DNA from: Blastomyces gilchristii SLH14081
Taxonomy: Eukaryota > Ascomycota > Eurotiomycetes > Onygenales > Ajellomycetaceae
DNA length: 64,000 nucleotides
Reading direction: 5' to 3'
NCBI RefSeq assembly: GCF_000003855.2
Contig: NW_003101672.1
Location: 1,956,672-2,020,671 of the forward strand
Notes under the pieces: model-generated
What the model was told of the DNA's origin: nothing
Databases searched by the model: none
What the model saw: the letters and a program-made list of their open reading frames with translations, nothing else
Part shown: piece after piece, positions 11,797-23,919 of the stretch
How the letters are laid out: every line of letters starts with the position of its first letter
How positions within the stretch are numbered: the first letter of the stretch is position 1
Translations under genes and position numbers: made by a program

Positions 11797-13273
11797 TTAC
11801 TCGACGCCCTCCACTCTCTGGACGACAACGGCCGTGGCGGCTCCGCCACCGTTGCAGATGGCAGCGAGACCGTACTGTCCTGGCTTCAACTGGTGAAGCA
11901 AACTGGTGAGAATGCGCGAGCCAGAGCTTCCAAGAGCATGGCCCAAGGAGATGGCGCCACCAAGGGGATTGACAGTGGCGTTCTCGAGGCCAAGAATCTA
12001 CACGACACAGGCAATGCAATGGTTAGATGTGGTTTACAAGAGCAAATTAGGAGTTTCACATCCAAGAAGCGCAACAACAACATACCTTCTCGTTTGCTTT
12101 AATGACGGCAGCGAACGCTTCGTTGAATTCCCAGATGGAGATCTGGTCCTTGGTCAGGCCCGCTCGCTCCAGGGCGATGGGAACGGCCTTGGCGGGTGCC
12201 ACGGGGAAGTCAATGGGCTCCATGGCGGCATCTGCGGACGAGACGATACGGGCAAGCACCCTGCTGGAAGCACCGTACTGCTGCGCAATCTGCTTATTGG
12301 TAATAACTAGCGCGGAGGCGCCGTCGTTGAAGGTCGAGGCATTGCCGGCCGTGACGCTTCCTGTGCCATCGCGGACAAAGGCAGGCTTGAGCGACTTCAT
12401 CTTCTCCTCACGGAGATCCTCGAAGCCCTCATCCTTAGTCACAACGGTGTCGCCCTTCTTGCCCTTGACGGTAACGGGGGCGATCTCGTCGTCGAATTTC
12501 TTCTCCGCCCACGCCTTCTGCGCGCGCTTGTAGGATTGCACGGCGTACTCGTCCTGCTGTTCACGGGTGATTTCGTATTTCTTTGCTGTGTTCTCCGCGC
12601 ACACGCCCATGTGGAGTTGGTTGTAGACGTCCCAGAGGCCGTCTTTGATCAAGCCATCCTCTAGTTTCATGTTGCCAAATGGTGCTTGTTGGGTAGATCG
12701 CGGGAGGTAATATGGCACTCTGGACATGTTTTCCATTCCACCGGCAACCTGTGCCTCCGCAAGACCGAGCTGGATGTTCTGTGCAGCAAGAACGACGGCC
12801 TTTAAGCCTGAGGCGCAGACTTTGTTGATGGTGATGGCCTCGACGGCGGGGGACAGGCCGGCGAAGATGGCAGCTTGTCTTGCGGGAGACTGGCCGATAG
12901 ATGCTTGTAGGACGTTACCCATGTAAACATCTGTGATTTTTTCGACGGGAACTCCAGACTTCTCGATGGCGGATTTGATGGCTACGGCGCCTAGCTCGGG
13001 AGCGGGTACGGTAACGAAGGAGCCATTGAACTGGTATAGTTAGCTTTTGTTCTCCTTGTTTGTCTTCTCCTTGCTCGAGTCCTCAGAATCCCGTAGATAT
13101 ATGCAAGAACATACCTTGGCAGTTGGTGTACGGGCAGCACCCAAAATATAGGCCTCCTGTATTTGCTTTTGGCAGGAGCTGGAGGAAGAAAATTGTCTCT
13201 GGATCTGGCCCAGTCTCTGTGATGATCTCGTCATTGAGGCAAATCTGGAGGCTGCTCTGAGGGAGGACTGCAT
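11797..13273 (-). CDS. ERG10: acetyl-CoA C-acetyltransferase (thiolase), mitochondrial type
   Basis: The enzyme interconverts two acetyl-CoA and acetoacetyl-CoA; it feeds sterol synthesis or acts in mitochondrial ketoacid metabolism. Three minus-strand exons, 13273-13115, 13030-12086 and 11997-11797, all joined in phase 0, give 434 residues. Residues 1-35 are rich in Arg, Ser and Gln with no acid residues, a likely mitochondrial presequence, and are followed by [13 protein letters not shown]. Catalytic residues are visible: Cys125 in [11 protein letters not shown], His388 in [10 protein letters not shown] and Cys416 in ICNGGGGATA. The AARTP start, [13 protein letters not shown] and EFNEAFA all fit the biosynthetic thiolase family. 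Filamentous fungi usually have a cytosolic and a mitochondrial paralogue; the presequence argues for the mitochondrial one, so the symbol is only a family label. Confidence 0.92.
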
Positions 13274-14322
13274 CGTGGATGAACCGGATATCTAGCTATG
13301 CGATGGTGGGTATATGTAGGGTGGACGCTTGATGGTTTAAGGGAAGAGAACTCAAGCGCTGCTAGACAACAACCAAACGAGAAGACTAAGGAGTGAAGGA
13401 GGTTGTCCAAGTGAAAACAGACGAAATATACAATAACAAAAATAGAGACGTATTTGCTGGTGGAGCTGGCGGAGGAGGAGTTTGCGGAGGGCGTCGGAGA
13501 AAACCCGGGCTGGTGGTGGGGGAAATTCGCGGGACAAGTTGCGCTGGTGAGTTAGCTCCGCCAACACTGTGTAAGTGACACCAGCTTCCCCGAAGATAAA
13601 CGAGATATTCGACGACAGCAAGAGCCCAATTAGCTGGTGATTATTCTGGTGTCATCCATCTGAGATGATTTATATCTTGTTCTTTTCCTTGTCTTTCAGT
13701 CCTCCCAACCAGCGTTGCCGTGACTAAGCGCGTATGTCACGTGTATATCCCTTGGACCTCGGCTACAATTTATATTTCGTGGATCGGAATTACTATTGTA
13801 CGAAATTCAACCTTCGCATAACTGGCTTATATAATCGCGAGATAAGCACTCTCTGCCAAGCCATGCCAAGTCATGCCAAGCTGTTGTCCCCGGCCCGCCG
13901 CCATCGCCTGCTCTTCTTCAGATGACGAGACAAAGCTGTGGCTACATATTCTACGTTACGGGATTTCTTCCATCGTCCATCCTACATCTTGCATCGTCTA
14001 TCTGGCATCACCCTTTTTCACTCACTACTTATCGCTATATATATCCTGCTTCATCACTCGAGCAACTTGAGCCTCCATCCACTCCTCTCTCTCTCTCTCT
14101 CTCACTCTCACTCTCTCTCTCACTCACTCTCTCTCTCTCTCTCTGTCCAGGTACTCATTCCACCTCGCTCACTTGGCCCCCATCCAATCCCCCCTCCTGC
14201 CGGCCAAGCTACCCCCTTCCTCTCCCTTCTGCCCCGGTGTACCGCTATCTCCGCCCTACTAGACGTCTTTACGGTCTTTTTTTACTCCATATATCCATCC
14301 TTTCCTTTCCTGTACATTCGCC
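13274..14322. promoter_or_regulatory. shared 5' region of the thiolase and UBC2 genes
   Basis: The two flanking genes diverge, so both promoters lie here. The UBC2 side is strongly pyrimidine-rich and includes the CT microsatellite listed separately. Near 13,430-13,600 there is a purine-rich GGAGGAGG stretch on the plus strand, which reads as a pyrimidine tract toward the thiolase gene. Confidence 0.6.
14082..14144 (+). repeat. CT-rich microsatellite in the UBC2 leader or promoter
   Basis: About 63 bp of nearly pure CT dinucleotides with a few CA breaks, ending about 180 bp before the UBC2 start. CT tracts are typical just upstream of transcription starts in filamentous fungi. Confidence 0.85.
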
Positions 14323-14958
14323 ATGTCCACAGCTGCTCGCCGTCGCCTGATGCGGGATTTCAAGGTACCGTCTTCGACATATTTATATAAATATATCTCC
14401 CATTCCAACATGCCAGCATGCTTATCCCTACCTCTCTGAATAGCGTATGCAAACAGACCCCCCAGCCGGTGTCTCCGCCTCCCCCGTAGCAGATAATGTC
14501 ATGACCTGGAACGCCGTCATTATCGGTCCGGCCGACACACCCTTCGAAGACGGCACATTCCGCCTCGTCATGCATTTTGAAGAACAGTACCCAAACAAGC
14601 CACCCGGAGTAAAATTCGTCAGCCAAATGTTCCATCCCAACGTCTATGGCACCGGTGAACTGTGCTTGGATATACTACAGAACCGCTGGAGTCCAACGTA
14701 TGACGTCGCTGCTATCTTAACTAGTATCCAAAGGTATTATTTTTCTCTCACATTAGCTATTTTTTTTTAAAGGCAATCTCTCTGCTTAAAAGGATAAATT
14801 AGTAAAACTAAACTAAACTTATATTTCCATCCAGTTTGCTCAACGACCCCAACACATCCTCGCCCGCTAACGTGGAGGCTTCTAATCTTTACAAAGACAA
14901 CCGCAGGGAATATACTAAACGGGTACGGGAAACGGTAGAAAAGAGCTGGGAGGATTGA
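14323..14958 (+). CDS. UBC2: ubiquitin-conjugating enzyme E2, RAD6 type
   Basis: Rad6/Ubc2 works with Rad18 to ubiquitylate PCNA in postreplication repair and with Bre1 on histone H2B. Three exons, 14323-14364, 14444-14733 and 14835-14958, give 151 residues, the normal fungal length. The start encodes [14 protein letters not shown], the highly conserved RAD6 N-terminus, and this fixes the 42-bp first exon. The active-site cysteine is Cys88 in [14 protein letters not shown], and the upstream MFHPNVY supplies the HPN motif. The protein ends [10 protein letters not shown] and lacks the long acidic tail of budding yeast Rad6, as in other filamentous fungi and animals. The two introns are 79 and 101 bp. 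Confidence 0.97.
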
Positions 14959-16645
14959 TGGCTGAAACCTGACAAACTACCGGTTTCTGCCGGCGTACAT
15001 GGATGGGTGGGCACAGTATATACAAACGGATCATCTCCTCTTTTGCTCTTCTACTACTATCAGAATGGTGTGGCAACTACTGCACTTGCCTCTTCCTATT
15101 GGCACTGCCGCTTACTACCGATTTCTATCCCACTCTCCATCCCTCTCTCATGCCATAAATGCAGATGGCCTGGAGGGTATTTTGATCTATACCTTACTAC
15201 TGTGTCGTTTGTTGTGTCGTTTCCTTGTTTTAACTTGATCTTATTCTCACAGCATGGGGTTTTGGCGCTTGCTGTTTTTTCTTTTTCTTTCTTCATTTTT
15301 TTCTTCAGTTTATATTTACGTGTATCTGTTCTACTTTTGTTTTTTCTTTCCGGCATGGCTTAGCCCCTCACTAGCCCGTTCATATTCTCATTATTTCTTG
15401 TGCTACTTAACTGCTAAATAGTAGGAAATGGTTGGACCTTAAAATGAACTTCCAGTTCACACTGCCGATAACTCGCCGGTTATGTAGAAATATCGAGACG
15501 TAAAAAAAAAAAAAAAACGGAAAGGAAAAAGGAAAAAAGCAAAAAAGGAAAAGGAAAATGCAGGGCTCATAAGGCTGCATGGGATTCCCATGGGTTGATC
15601 AAAAGTATACAGCCCGTGGTGCAGACTGTACATGTATAACCGTGCCAAACGCGACTCACTACCACTAGAGAGAGTGAGTGCGCTTGGCACGGTTAATAAA
15701 TATCTTCCCGATAAGAATGATGCATGAATTATGCTCTGCGTAGAGTTTATGGGAACCAAACGTTTTTGTTTACACGTTTTTCTCATGGAATATTTCCCGT
15801 TCAACAACAATATATTATTGCAAAGGTGGTATGCACAAGCTTCTAAGCATTTCTAATGGATTTCTGCAAGGCGAGGGAGGGGCAAGAGGGTAGAAGGTTA
15901 GTTAATGTGCTGTCGACATTATCAGCCACCGCACAGGAGAAAATGTGTGGAGGAGTTTGTTTGGTGAGCGGCCTTCAACAAAGTAAATAGTTGAATACAT
16001 GTCAACAGGGTATATGAGTACATATATATGAATACTGTGATATGTAGAGACAACCACCACACGTTAGATTACATCCCCTGACGTGTTTCAGGTTGCTATA
16101 TCTGGTAATCCGCGTCAGGGTAGGACATTCATGTGTGCCATACCATATTTACCCCGTAACTAATCTGTACAGAGCACATCGAGTCCGATGCCAAGCCGTG
16201 TGTCAACAAAGGCTAATCACCAAATCACATCACTCCAGTCTCACACCACATCTATCCATCTACACACCTCTCTATCATTGTCCTGGCCGTGGAGCTCCCC
16301 GACCATACCATTCTTACCTCGCCCTCCTCTCTCCCTGGTCTCTCGCGGCAGCGCTTTCAACGCGTCAATCAACCAAACCAACCCAACTCGCAGGCGGAAA
16401 GCCTCTGGCTCGTTAAGCCAATATACACGCTCTTCCCCCCGTCTCCTCCGCCATCTCCTCCTCCTCCTCCTCCACCACTTCTTGGACTCTACGGGGCTAT
16501 CGCTCAATAGCCCTGCTTGGGGAGATACAACTACAGCCTGCCCTTCGTGGGCTTGGTCCCTTTTCTTTTTTGCTCTTGTCCTGTTCGCGTGAACATAAGG
16601 TGAACGGTTACCGGCGATTGTCTGTCGAGATAGAAGCCAGCAATC
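14959..16645. other. intergenic region and kinesin promoter
   Basis: About 1.7 kb. T-rich sequence after UBC2 fits a 3' UTR. An A-rich tract lies near 15,500-15,560. From about 16,180 to 16,560 the plus strand is pyrimidine-rich, including a run of CTC/CTT triplets, as expected for the kinesin promoter and leader. No gene is supported. Confidence 0.55.
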
Positions 16646-19600
16646 ATGGCGTACGTCAAACTATATAGTTGCCTCCAAAATTCGCCCCATTTCCTACACT
16701 TGATCCCCTTTGTCATATATTTGGTTTAGCTATCCTATCAATGTCAATGGTATCCGTGGTGCGATTGCTGATTTTCACACCTGCAGTTCGAGCGGGTCGG
16801 GCAGTACCAACACCATCAAGGGTATGATAACAACTCCATTCTCATTATTGTTATTGTTATTTATTTTTCCCATCCATGCCCTTGGAGTATACAATACTTA
16901 TGCTCATGCATCGATATAGTTGTTGCCAGATTCCGGCCCCAGAATAAAATCGAACTCGCCAGTGGGGGAGAGCCCATTGTCGAGTTCGAAAGTGAGGATA
17001 CATGCAGGATAAATGTAAACATCGAGGGGTTCCTTTTGTTATTTTTTTTTTTTTTTTTTATTATTTCTAGATATTTTTATTTTCTTTCTTTCTTATTTTT
17101 TTTTTTTTCCCTTTTCATCTTTATATCCTCTCCCCCTCTCTGTTGCTGTATCTCATCAGATATCGACTAAACCTTGTTCTTTTGGAATAATAGTCTAAAG
17201 AGGCCGCGGGGGCCTTCACCTTCGACCGCATCTTCGGCATGGACTCCCAGCAACAAGACGTCTTCGACTTCTCCATCCGCCCCACTGTCGACGATATCCT
17301 CAATGGCTACAACGGAACCGTCTTCGCCTACGGGCAAACCGGTGCTGGAAAGTCCTATACAATGATGGGCTCGGATATCGACGATGATGTAGGAAAGGGT
17401 ATTATCCCACGTATCGTCGAACAGATGTTCGCCAGCATCCTTGCAAGTCCCGGAAACATCGAGTATACAGTTCGCGTGAGCTATATGGAAATCTATATGG
17501 AGCGCATTCGGGATCTCCTGGTGCCACAAAACGACAACCTCCCCATCCACGAAGAAAAGTCCCGCGGTGTTTACGTCAAGGGCCTACTGGAAATTTACGT
17601 CTCCAGCGTGCAGGAGGTCTACGAAGTTATGCGCAGGGGCGATGCGGCGAGGGCTGTAGCTGCAACCAATATGAACCAGGAGTCTTCGCGGTCCCATTCG
17701 ATTTTCGTCATCACTATCACGCAGAAGAATGTGGAAACGGGCTCTGCAAAGAGCGGCCAGCTATTCCTCGTCGACTTGGCGGGTAGCGAGAAGGTCGGTA
17801 AGACAGGCGCGAGCGGCCAGACACTCGAGGAAGCCAAGAAGATCAACAAGAGCTTGAGCGCGCTGGGTATGGTTATCAATTCGCTGACGGACGGCAAATC
17901 GACGCATATCCCCTACCGGGACTCAAAACTTACGCGGATCCTGCAGGAGAGTTTGGGTGGTAACTCGCGGACGACTCTAATCATCAATTGCTCCCCCAGC
18001 AGCTACAACGATGCAGAAACAATTAGCACGCTCCGCTTCGGAGTACGCGCCAAGGCAATTAAGAACAAGGCAAAGATTAACGCTGAGCTAAGTCCCACAG
18101 AGTTGAAGATGTTACTTAAAAAGGCCCAGACGCAGGTTGTCACCTTTGAGACTTATATTACCGCTCTCGAGTCGGAGGTTCAAATCTGGCGGGCTGGGGA
18201 GACGGTGCCGAGGGAACGGTGGACGCCTGCTAGAACTGCTGATGGGCTGAGTAGCATGAGGGCTGAAGCACGGGGACCTCCTCGTCCAGGGACGCCGTCT
18301 CGCCTACAGACGGATATCTCAAGATCGGAGACACCCAGCCGACCCGATTCGAGGATAGGCGAACGTTCCAGCACGCCTAGCATCCTGCTTGAGAAAGACG
18401 AGCGGGAAGAATTCCTGCGACGGGAGAATGAGCTGCAGGATCAACTCGCGGAGAAAGAGACGCTTATTGCCAACGTAGAGAAGGATCTCATAGAGAAGAA
18501 GGAGGAGTTAAAATTTCTCAAGGAGAATACGATCCGGACGGGTAAGGATAATGAGAAACTTAACACCGAGGTCAACGAGCTGCGGATGCAGTTGGAGAAG
18601 GTCTCATATGAGAGCAAGGAGGCGTCTATTATCATGGATACGCTTAAGGAGGCCAACTCTGAACTCACGGCCGAACTCGATGAGCTGAAGCAGCAACTTC
18701 TCGATGTCAGAATGAGCGCCAAGGAAACCAGCGCCGCTTTGGATGAGAAGGATAAGAAGAAAGCCGAGCGCATGGCTAAGATGATGGCTGGGTTCGATCT
18801 GGGGATGAACGTGTTCTCGGACAATGAACGGAAGATCCAGAAGCTGGTTGAGCGGGTGGAGGCGTTACAGGCATCCAGCAGCTCTGGGGAACCCATTGCA
18901 GCTGATGCTCTTACTGAGTTCAGGACCAGCCTGATCGAGGCTCAAGGATTTGTTCGCCAGGCGGAGTTGACTGTGAATGACCGAAGCACCTACCAGGAGT
19001 TGCCGGACAACAAACGGGTGGAGCTTGAGGACCGGATCGCAGAGCTTCAAAAACGGTATGAGGAGGTGCTCGAAAACGGCCTGAGCAAGGACGACGTAGA
19101 AGAAATCAAGACTCGCCTGGGCCAGGCATATGAGGACCGACAGGAGCATGAATCGAAGATGGTCGAGGAGCTTCGAAGCGAATTAACACGACGGGGCGAG
19201 GAGCTAGAACGATTGCGACAATCTCTTACTGAAGCGCAGTCCCGTGGTGGTCCTATCAATGGCAGCGGCGGGCCCACCGTTAACAGCAAGACGCTACAGC
19301 AGCAAATCGCAGACTTCGACATCATGAAGAAATCTCTAATGCGCGACCTGCAGAACCGGTGCGAGCGGGTAGTGGAGCTTGAGATCTCACTCGACGAGAC
19401 CCGCGAGCAGTACAAGAACGTGTTGCAGTCGTCGAACAACCGGGCGCAGCAGAAGAAGATGGCGTTCCTAGAGCGGAATCTGGAGCAGCTGACGCACGTC
19501 CAGCGACAACTTGTGGAGCAGAATGGCAGCCTGAAGCGCGAGGTGGCGATTGCGGAGCGGAAGCTGATTGCACGCAATGAGCGCATTGAGAGCCTTGAAA

Positions 19601-19985
19601 CTCTCTTGCAGGATAGTCAGGAGAAACTTACGGCGGCGAACCATCGGTATGAATTGAATCTCTTAATAATCCGTATATAAAACAAAACGTGCATAGCTAA
19701 CTTTCTATGTTTCCTATAAACAGCTTCGAAGCGCAACTCACAGCCCTCAAGGAACGTCTGGAAGCAGCCAAAGCAGGCTCAACACGCGGCCTCCCATCCT
19801 CAGAGGGCGGGGCATTCAGCTTTGGCGGGTCTCGGATAGCCAAACCTCTCCGTGGCGGCGGAGGAGCTGTCGACTCGAACGGCGCGCTCGTGAATCCGAC
19901 GCTGTCTGGCCTGCAGTCGCAGGATGCCTCCGGGTCCGGGTCGGGAGGCGCCAAGCGCACCAGCTGGTTCTTCGATCGGCGATGA
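16646..19985 (+). CDS. kinA: conventional kinesin heavy chain (kinesin-1)
   Basis: A plus-end-directed microtubule motor that moves vesicles and other cargo along hyphae. Five exons, 16646-16650, 16787-16821, 16920-17014, 17194-19646 and 19724-19985, join to 949 residues. The first exon is only five bases (ATGGC). The start is supported because the spliced product reads MASSGSGSTNTIK, then VVARFRPQN, the usual kinesin-1 opening. The P-loop GQTGAGKSYT is near residue 91, switch I NQESSRSHS near 204 and switch II DLAGSEK near 238. Long heptad coiled coils run from about residue 390 to 880. The tail has GGSRIAKPLRGGG, an IAK-type autoinhibitory and cargo-regulation motif, as in animal KHC. Intron 3 (17015-17193) holds long T runs. 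Fungal kinesin-1 usually lacks light chains, in keeping with no light-chain gene here. Confidence 0.96.
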
Positions 19986-20857
19986 TGATGATGAACCAGG
20001 ATTCGCTGTGGCCAGTTTGGCCGCCCCTGACTAGGATGGCGTTGTTTGATGTAGGTCGCGATGAGGCTGCGGTGAACCAGTCGGTGTTTTTTATGTTGTA
20101 TGTGATGTTGCCGCTGATGATGTCGTCGGCATCTCCGTCGGCGCGGGGGAGGAGATGAATCTAGTCCATGACGGGCAGGGGAAAAGGCGGAAAGGCAACA
20201 ACAGCTTGATGTGTTGTCAGCTTTTGCCTTGATGAGCGTCACAGCGGTTGTGGAGCGTAAGTTTTGGCTCCGGCTTCACGATGATTGTTTCATTGTAGAT
20301 AGATTCAATTTTATTCCCTTTCGTTTGTCCTTTCTCCCCCCCTTTTCCCCTACTCTCACACCGTTGTCGTTCGGATTTTGGCTGCGCTCTCTCTTTTTTG
20401 GGCTTATTTTTGGACTACCATCACATCACGGGCTAGAGCTTCTTTACCTCTCTACCGTTATATGTTATCTTCCAGAACCATGATGATTTTTCTCCTTTTT
20501 AAATAATGTGGACGAAGGATATTTTTTTTATGTTTTTCGTGTTAGTGTTCCTATTATCTAGCTCCAGCGTCTGGAACAAAATCCAGGATAGACAACTTAT
20601 ATAGTCAGATATCTCTCTGCATTGATGTCATTGTTGTTTCCAGGTTAGGCCGTGTTGACGTCACATGACAAGGGGTCCCAAGACCCAACCCCTCGTATGG
20701 GTTGGATAAAGGAGACCTTGATAGACACCAACATCGGGATAGCCATCGTGCACTTGGGGCTGGCCTGGCTCATCCGCTCACTCCAGATAGCATATTAGAT
20801 TCACTACAATCGCCTGACTGCGCATAGATCATCAAATTACCACTCTGTATCTATACA
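19986..20857. other. intergenic region and bleomycin hydrolase promoter
   Basis: The region holds the kinesin 3' flank, T-rich sequence around 20,290-20,560, and the proximal promoter of the next gene with a CRE palindrome. No gene is supported. Confidence 0.55.
20656..20663. promoter_or_regulatory. CRE palindrome TGACGTCA upstream of bleomycin hydrolase
   Basis: A perfect 8-bp ATF/CREB-type site 195 bp before the start codon, followed at once by CATGAC. In fungi such sites bind bZIP factors of the Atf1/AtfA class. Function is inferred from the motif and its position. Confidence 0.45.
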
Positions 20858-22701
20858 ATGGGTGCAGGCCAGTCCAAGGAGGCCGCTGCGGAGGCTGTTG
20901 ACCACGAGAAGCAGGAGATTGCAAAAGGCATGTCCAAGTTGGAGGTGTCGGAGAGGATGCAGGAAGGCCTGGAGTCGGGCTATGTTTATGTTGATGAGGA
21001 ACGTGAGTACAGTACATCCCAGGCTTGTAACATTCTCAATGTCAAACAGGCGGCTGATTGTGTCATACTATCCTATCCGTATAGCCCCGGCCTACTCCTC
21101 GTCGGGAAGGGAGATCGATTTGTCCATATCAGAGACGAGGCGTTGGAAGAAGGAATTGCTGGCAGATCCCAAGGTAAGCGACAAGTAACATGCTACGCGC
21201 ATTCATACTATATTTAACTAGATGTTATAATGTTAATATCGCCATAGAACCGCCTCGCCTTATATGCTCTGTCCGCCAACTCCCCCACCACCATCATAGC
21301 CAATCACGCAGCAAAAGTTGCAGATGCTCAGGTCTTCAACGTCAAGATCCCGCTCGAGGGCTCGCCGATCACCAACCAGTACTCTTCGGGCCGCTGCTGG
21401 CTGTTCGCGTCGACCAACGTGTTCCGCGTGGCTCTGATGAAGCTGTACAATCTGAAGAGCTTCGAGTTGAGTCAAACATATCTATTCTTTTGGGATAAGA
21501 TTGAAAAAGCCAATTGGTTCCTGGAGCATGTCATTGACACGGCCGCTGAGCCGCTGGATGGTAGGTTGGTGCAGAGCCTAATGTCAAGTCCCGTGTCGGA
21601 TGGCGGCCAGTGGGATATGGTCACGAATTTGGTTGGGAAGTATGGCTTGGTATGTACGTTTCATGTTTCACTGGAGCCTACTACGTTTATGAAACAACGG
21701 AAATTAATTTGATAAATACGTAGGTTCCCAAAGAGTTGTGCCCTGATTCCTATAATGCGAAAAACAGCTCCTTCCTGGGCAAGCTCGTCACCACAAAGCT
21801 GCGTGAGGATGCGCTTGTCCTGCGTAAAATGGCAACGAGCGAGGATCCTTCTACCAGGGCGTCCATCGGCGACGCGAAGAAAAAGTTTCTACAAGAAATC
21901 CATTCAATTCTGACCATTTTACTTGGACCGGCACCGTACCCTCAACAGAGATTTCACTGGGTGTATTACGATGCGAATGGCAAATTTCACAAACTATCCA
22001 CGACGCCCTTGGACTTTGCATCGAGTCTTTCAAGTAGTGAAGGGCTTAGGGCATGTGAGGGGACGGATGTGAATGAGCTTTTTAGCTTGGTCAATGATCC
22101 AAGGAACCCCTACAAACGGTTATTGACTGTGGATCGGCTGGGTAATGTTGTCGGTGGCCGACCGGTAACTTATGTCAATGTTAATATGGAGGTAAAGTGT
22201 TCTCTGTCACTCCACAAAGTAACGAAGCGTTTATAGAAGTGCTTACAAAACATATTCCCGCAGACAATGAAAGCTGCCGCGATCGCCATGCTCAAAGCGG
22301 GCATCCCTGTCTTCTTCGGCAGCGACGTGGGGAAATACTCCAGCTCCTCATCAGGAATCATGGATACTGCCTTGTATGATTACTCTCTGGGCTTCAACGT
22401 CAATCTAGGCATGAGCAAGGCCGAGAGATTGCAAACGGGCGAGTCATCCATGACGCATGCCATGGTTCTGACGGCCGTGCACATTGGGGACGACGGCAAG
22501 CCCGTGCGCTGGCGTGTGGAGAACTCATGGGGCGATGACAAGGGCGACAAGGGCTGGTTCGTTATGACGGATAAATGGATGGATGAGTTTGTGTATCAGG
22601 TTGTTGTTGACCTGCAGTTTGTGAGCCAGGAGGTGAGGGATGTGTTGAAGCAGACGCCGATAAAGCTGCCGCTATGGGACCCGATGGGGGCCCTGGCTTG
22701 A
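20858..22701 (+). CDS. BLH1: bleomycin hydrolase (C1B cysteine aminopeptidase)
   Basis: A cytosolic papain-fold aminopeptidase that assembles as a hexamer, detoxifies bleomycin and homocysteine thiolactone, and is known as Gal6/Lap3 in yeast. Five exons, 20858-21002, 21085-21173, 21248-21649, 21724-22191 and 22264-22701, give 513 residues. The catalytic triad is visible: Cys128 in SSGRCWLFAS, His433 in MTHAMVLTA and Asn455 in VENSWGDDKGDKGW. The C-terminus WDPMGALA matches the family's conserved tail, which sits in the active-site cleft. The N-terminus reads MGAGQSKEA, a possible N-myristoylation signal (Gly2 with Ser6), which is unusual for a protein described as soluble. The GTGAGT donor at 21003 and the acceptor before 21085 keep the frame into YSSSGREIDLS. 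Confidence 0.95.
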
Positions 22702-23147
22702 GTGATATGATATCTACGATTACTACTTCTGGTGGTGTTTTCAAGGTCGTCTGTTGAAATTTCGGGGTTTCTTTATATGTTTCAGCGAATTATACCTTTC
22801 TACTCGATTAATTGTTAGAGACTGGTGTTTGAGAGCCCCTGGATGGTGTGGCGTCTCTGTTAGAGCTATATATTGTCTTCATACCTGCCAGAATTTCCGG
22901 GTCATGGGCTCTTTTTCGTCTTATTATTATTTTTTGTTTTTCTATTATTAAAATACAGGTGTTGAAACCACACCAAGATAACAAGAAACATAGGAAATAC
23001 AAAGAGTGACAATTTGAGACTTGCAAATACATGCATCCTAGCCCAGGATTGAGAGAAAATTTATGTAGCTATTTAGTAACTACACCTCTGTATTTTGAGA
23101 TGCTTGAGTTCTGATTTTTCAATCTTGACCTGTTGATGTTTCCCCCT

Positions 23148-23164
23148 GCGAGGTTTGAACCCGC
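23148..23164 (-). other. T-arm-like hairpin, possible tRNA-derived remnant
   Basis: The minus strand reads GCGGGTTCAAACCTCGC, a 5-bp stem (one G-T pair) with the seven-base TTCAAAC loop of a tRNA T arm, and includes a good B-box. No matching acceptor, D or anticodon stems are found within 80 bp, so this is not an intact tRNA. A decayed tRNA or SINE-like element is possible. Confidence 0.3.
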
Positions 23165-23310
23165 ACGCCTTGGCAGCCCTAACTACAGCAGTTATATGTC
23201 TCACTCACATTTTATATATGAAAACCTTGCTAGTAAATTATAATATAACAACATTGTCTTCTACATTTTACTTAGTCCCGATCATGTCTTAGCTTTAACT
23301 TATGATCACT

Positions 23311-23361
23311 TTGGTCCCGGTGGGACTCAGGCCAAGAAACGTAACTTATGGGACCAGACCA
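23311..23361. repeat. short dispersed repeat shared with 63,695-63,741
   Basis: Starting TTGGTCCCGGTGGGACTC here and TTGGTCCTGGTGAGACTC at 63,695, the two copies stay alignable for about 46-50 bp. Most differences are C/T or G/A, plus a 4-base gap. The unit has inverted ends (TGGTCCC / GGGACCA). The flanks do not match. Confidence 0.6.
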
Positions 23362-23919
23362 GTCTTGCAACACCCCCAAGGTGGCGGCCGCTGCAGAAGC
23401 TTGCCCCGCTTACATCAGCTGGTCCGGCCTGCCCCGCGATCACATGCCTGTCGTGTCGTGTATTTTCTCGACTCCACCAGAGCTCGATGACAAGACTTCC
23501 AGACAACTCGCAGCTCGCAAGAACTAACACACGTCTAACGTCAATTCTCGTCTCGCAGCTTTCGAGCAGGTTGTCCGATCCATTACTCTCCTTTGCAGCT
23601 ATAGATTAGCTAGTCATTCCCTTCGCATCTACCTCCCTTCCCTTTTAGCCTACCTCCTCCTCGTCTCCCACCCACCCCTACCCATAGCGAGGTCGCGAGC
23701 TTCCTAACACCAAGCGGAGTCATAAATCATAATGAGATCCTAATTTCGAAAAGTACAATGAGCTGGTTGAGCTCAAGCAACGCCGTACTCCATCCACTGT
23801 GCCTGTCTCATATTCACAGCCAGCTGCATTTCGGATCTATAACAGCGGTGCTACTACCTTGGAAGGAGACGCATTACCTATAAAAGCCGACTGCTGGAGA
23901 GGTGTTCTTTGCAGCATCC

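Larger units (their letters stand above)
22702..23919. other. intergenic region with repeat remnants
   Basis: About 1.2 kb. Between 22,930 and 23,290 the sequence is AT-rich and includes a tRNA-like arm (23,148-23,164). A 46-50-bp segment starting 23,311 is shared with the Copia 5' region at 63.7 kb. The rest is GC-richer promoter and leader for the gene at 23,920. Confidence 0.55.
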
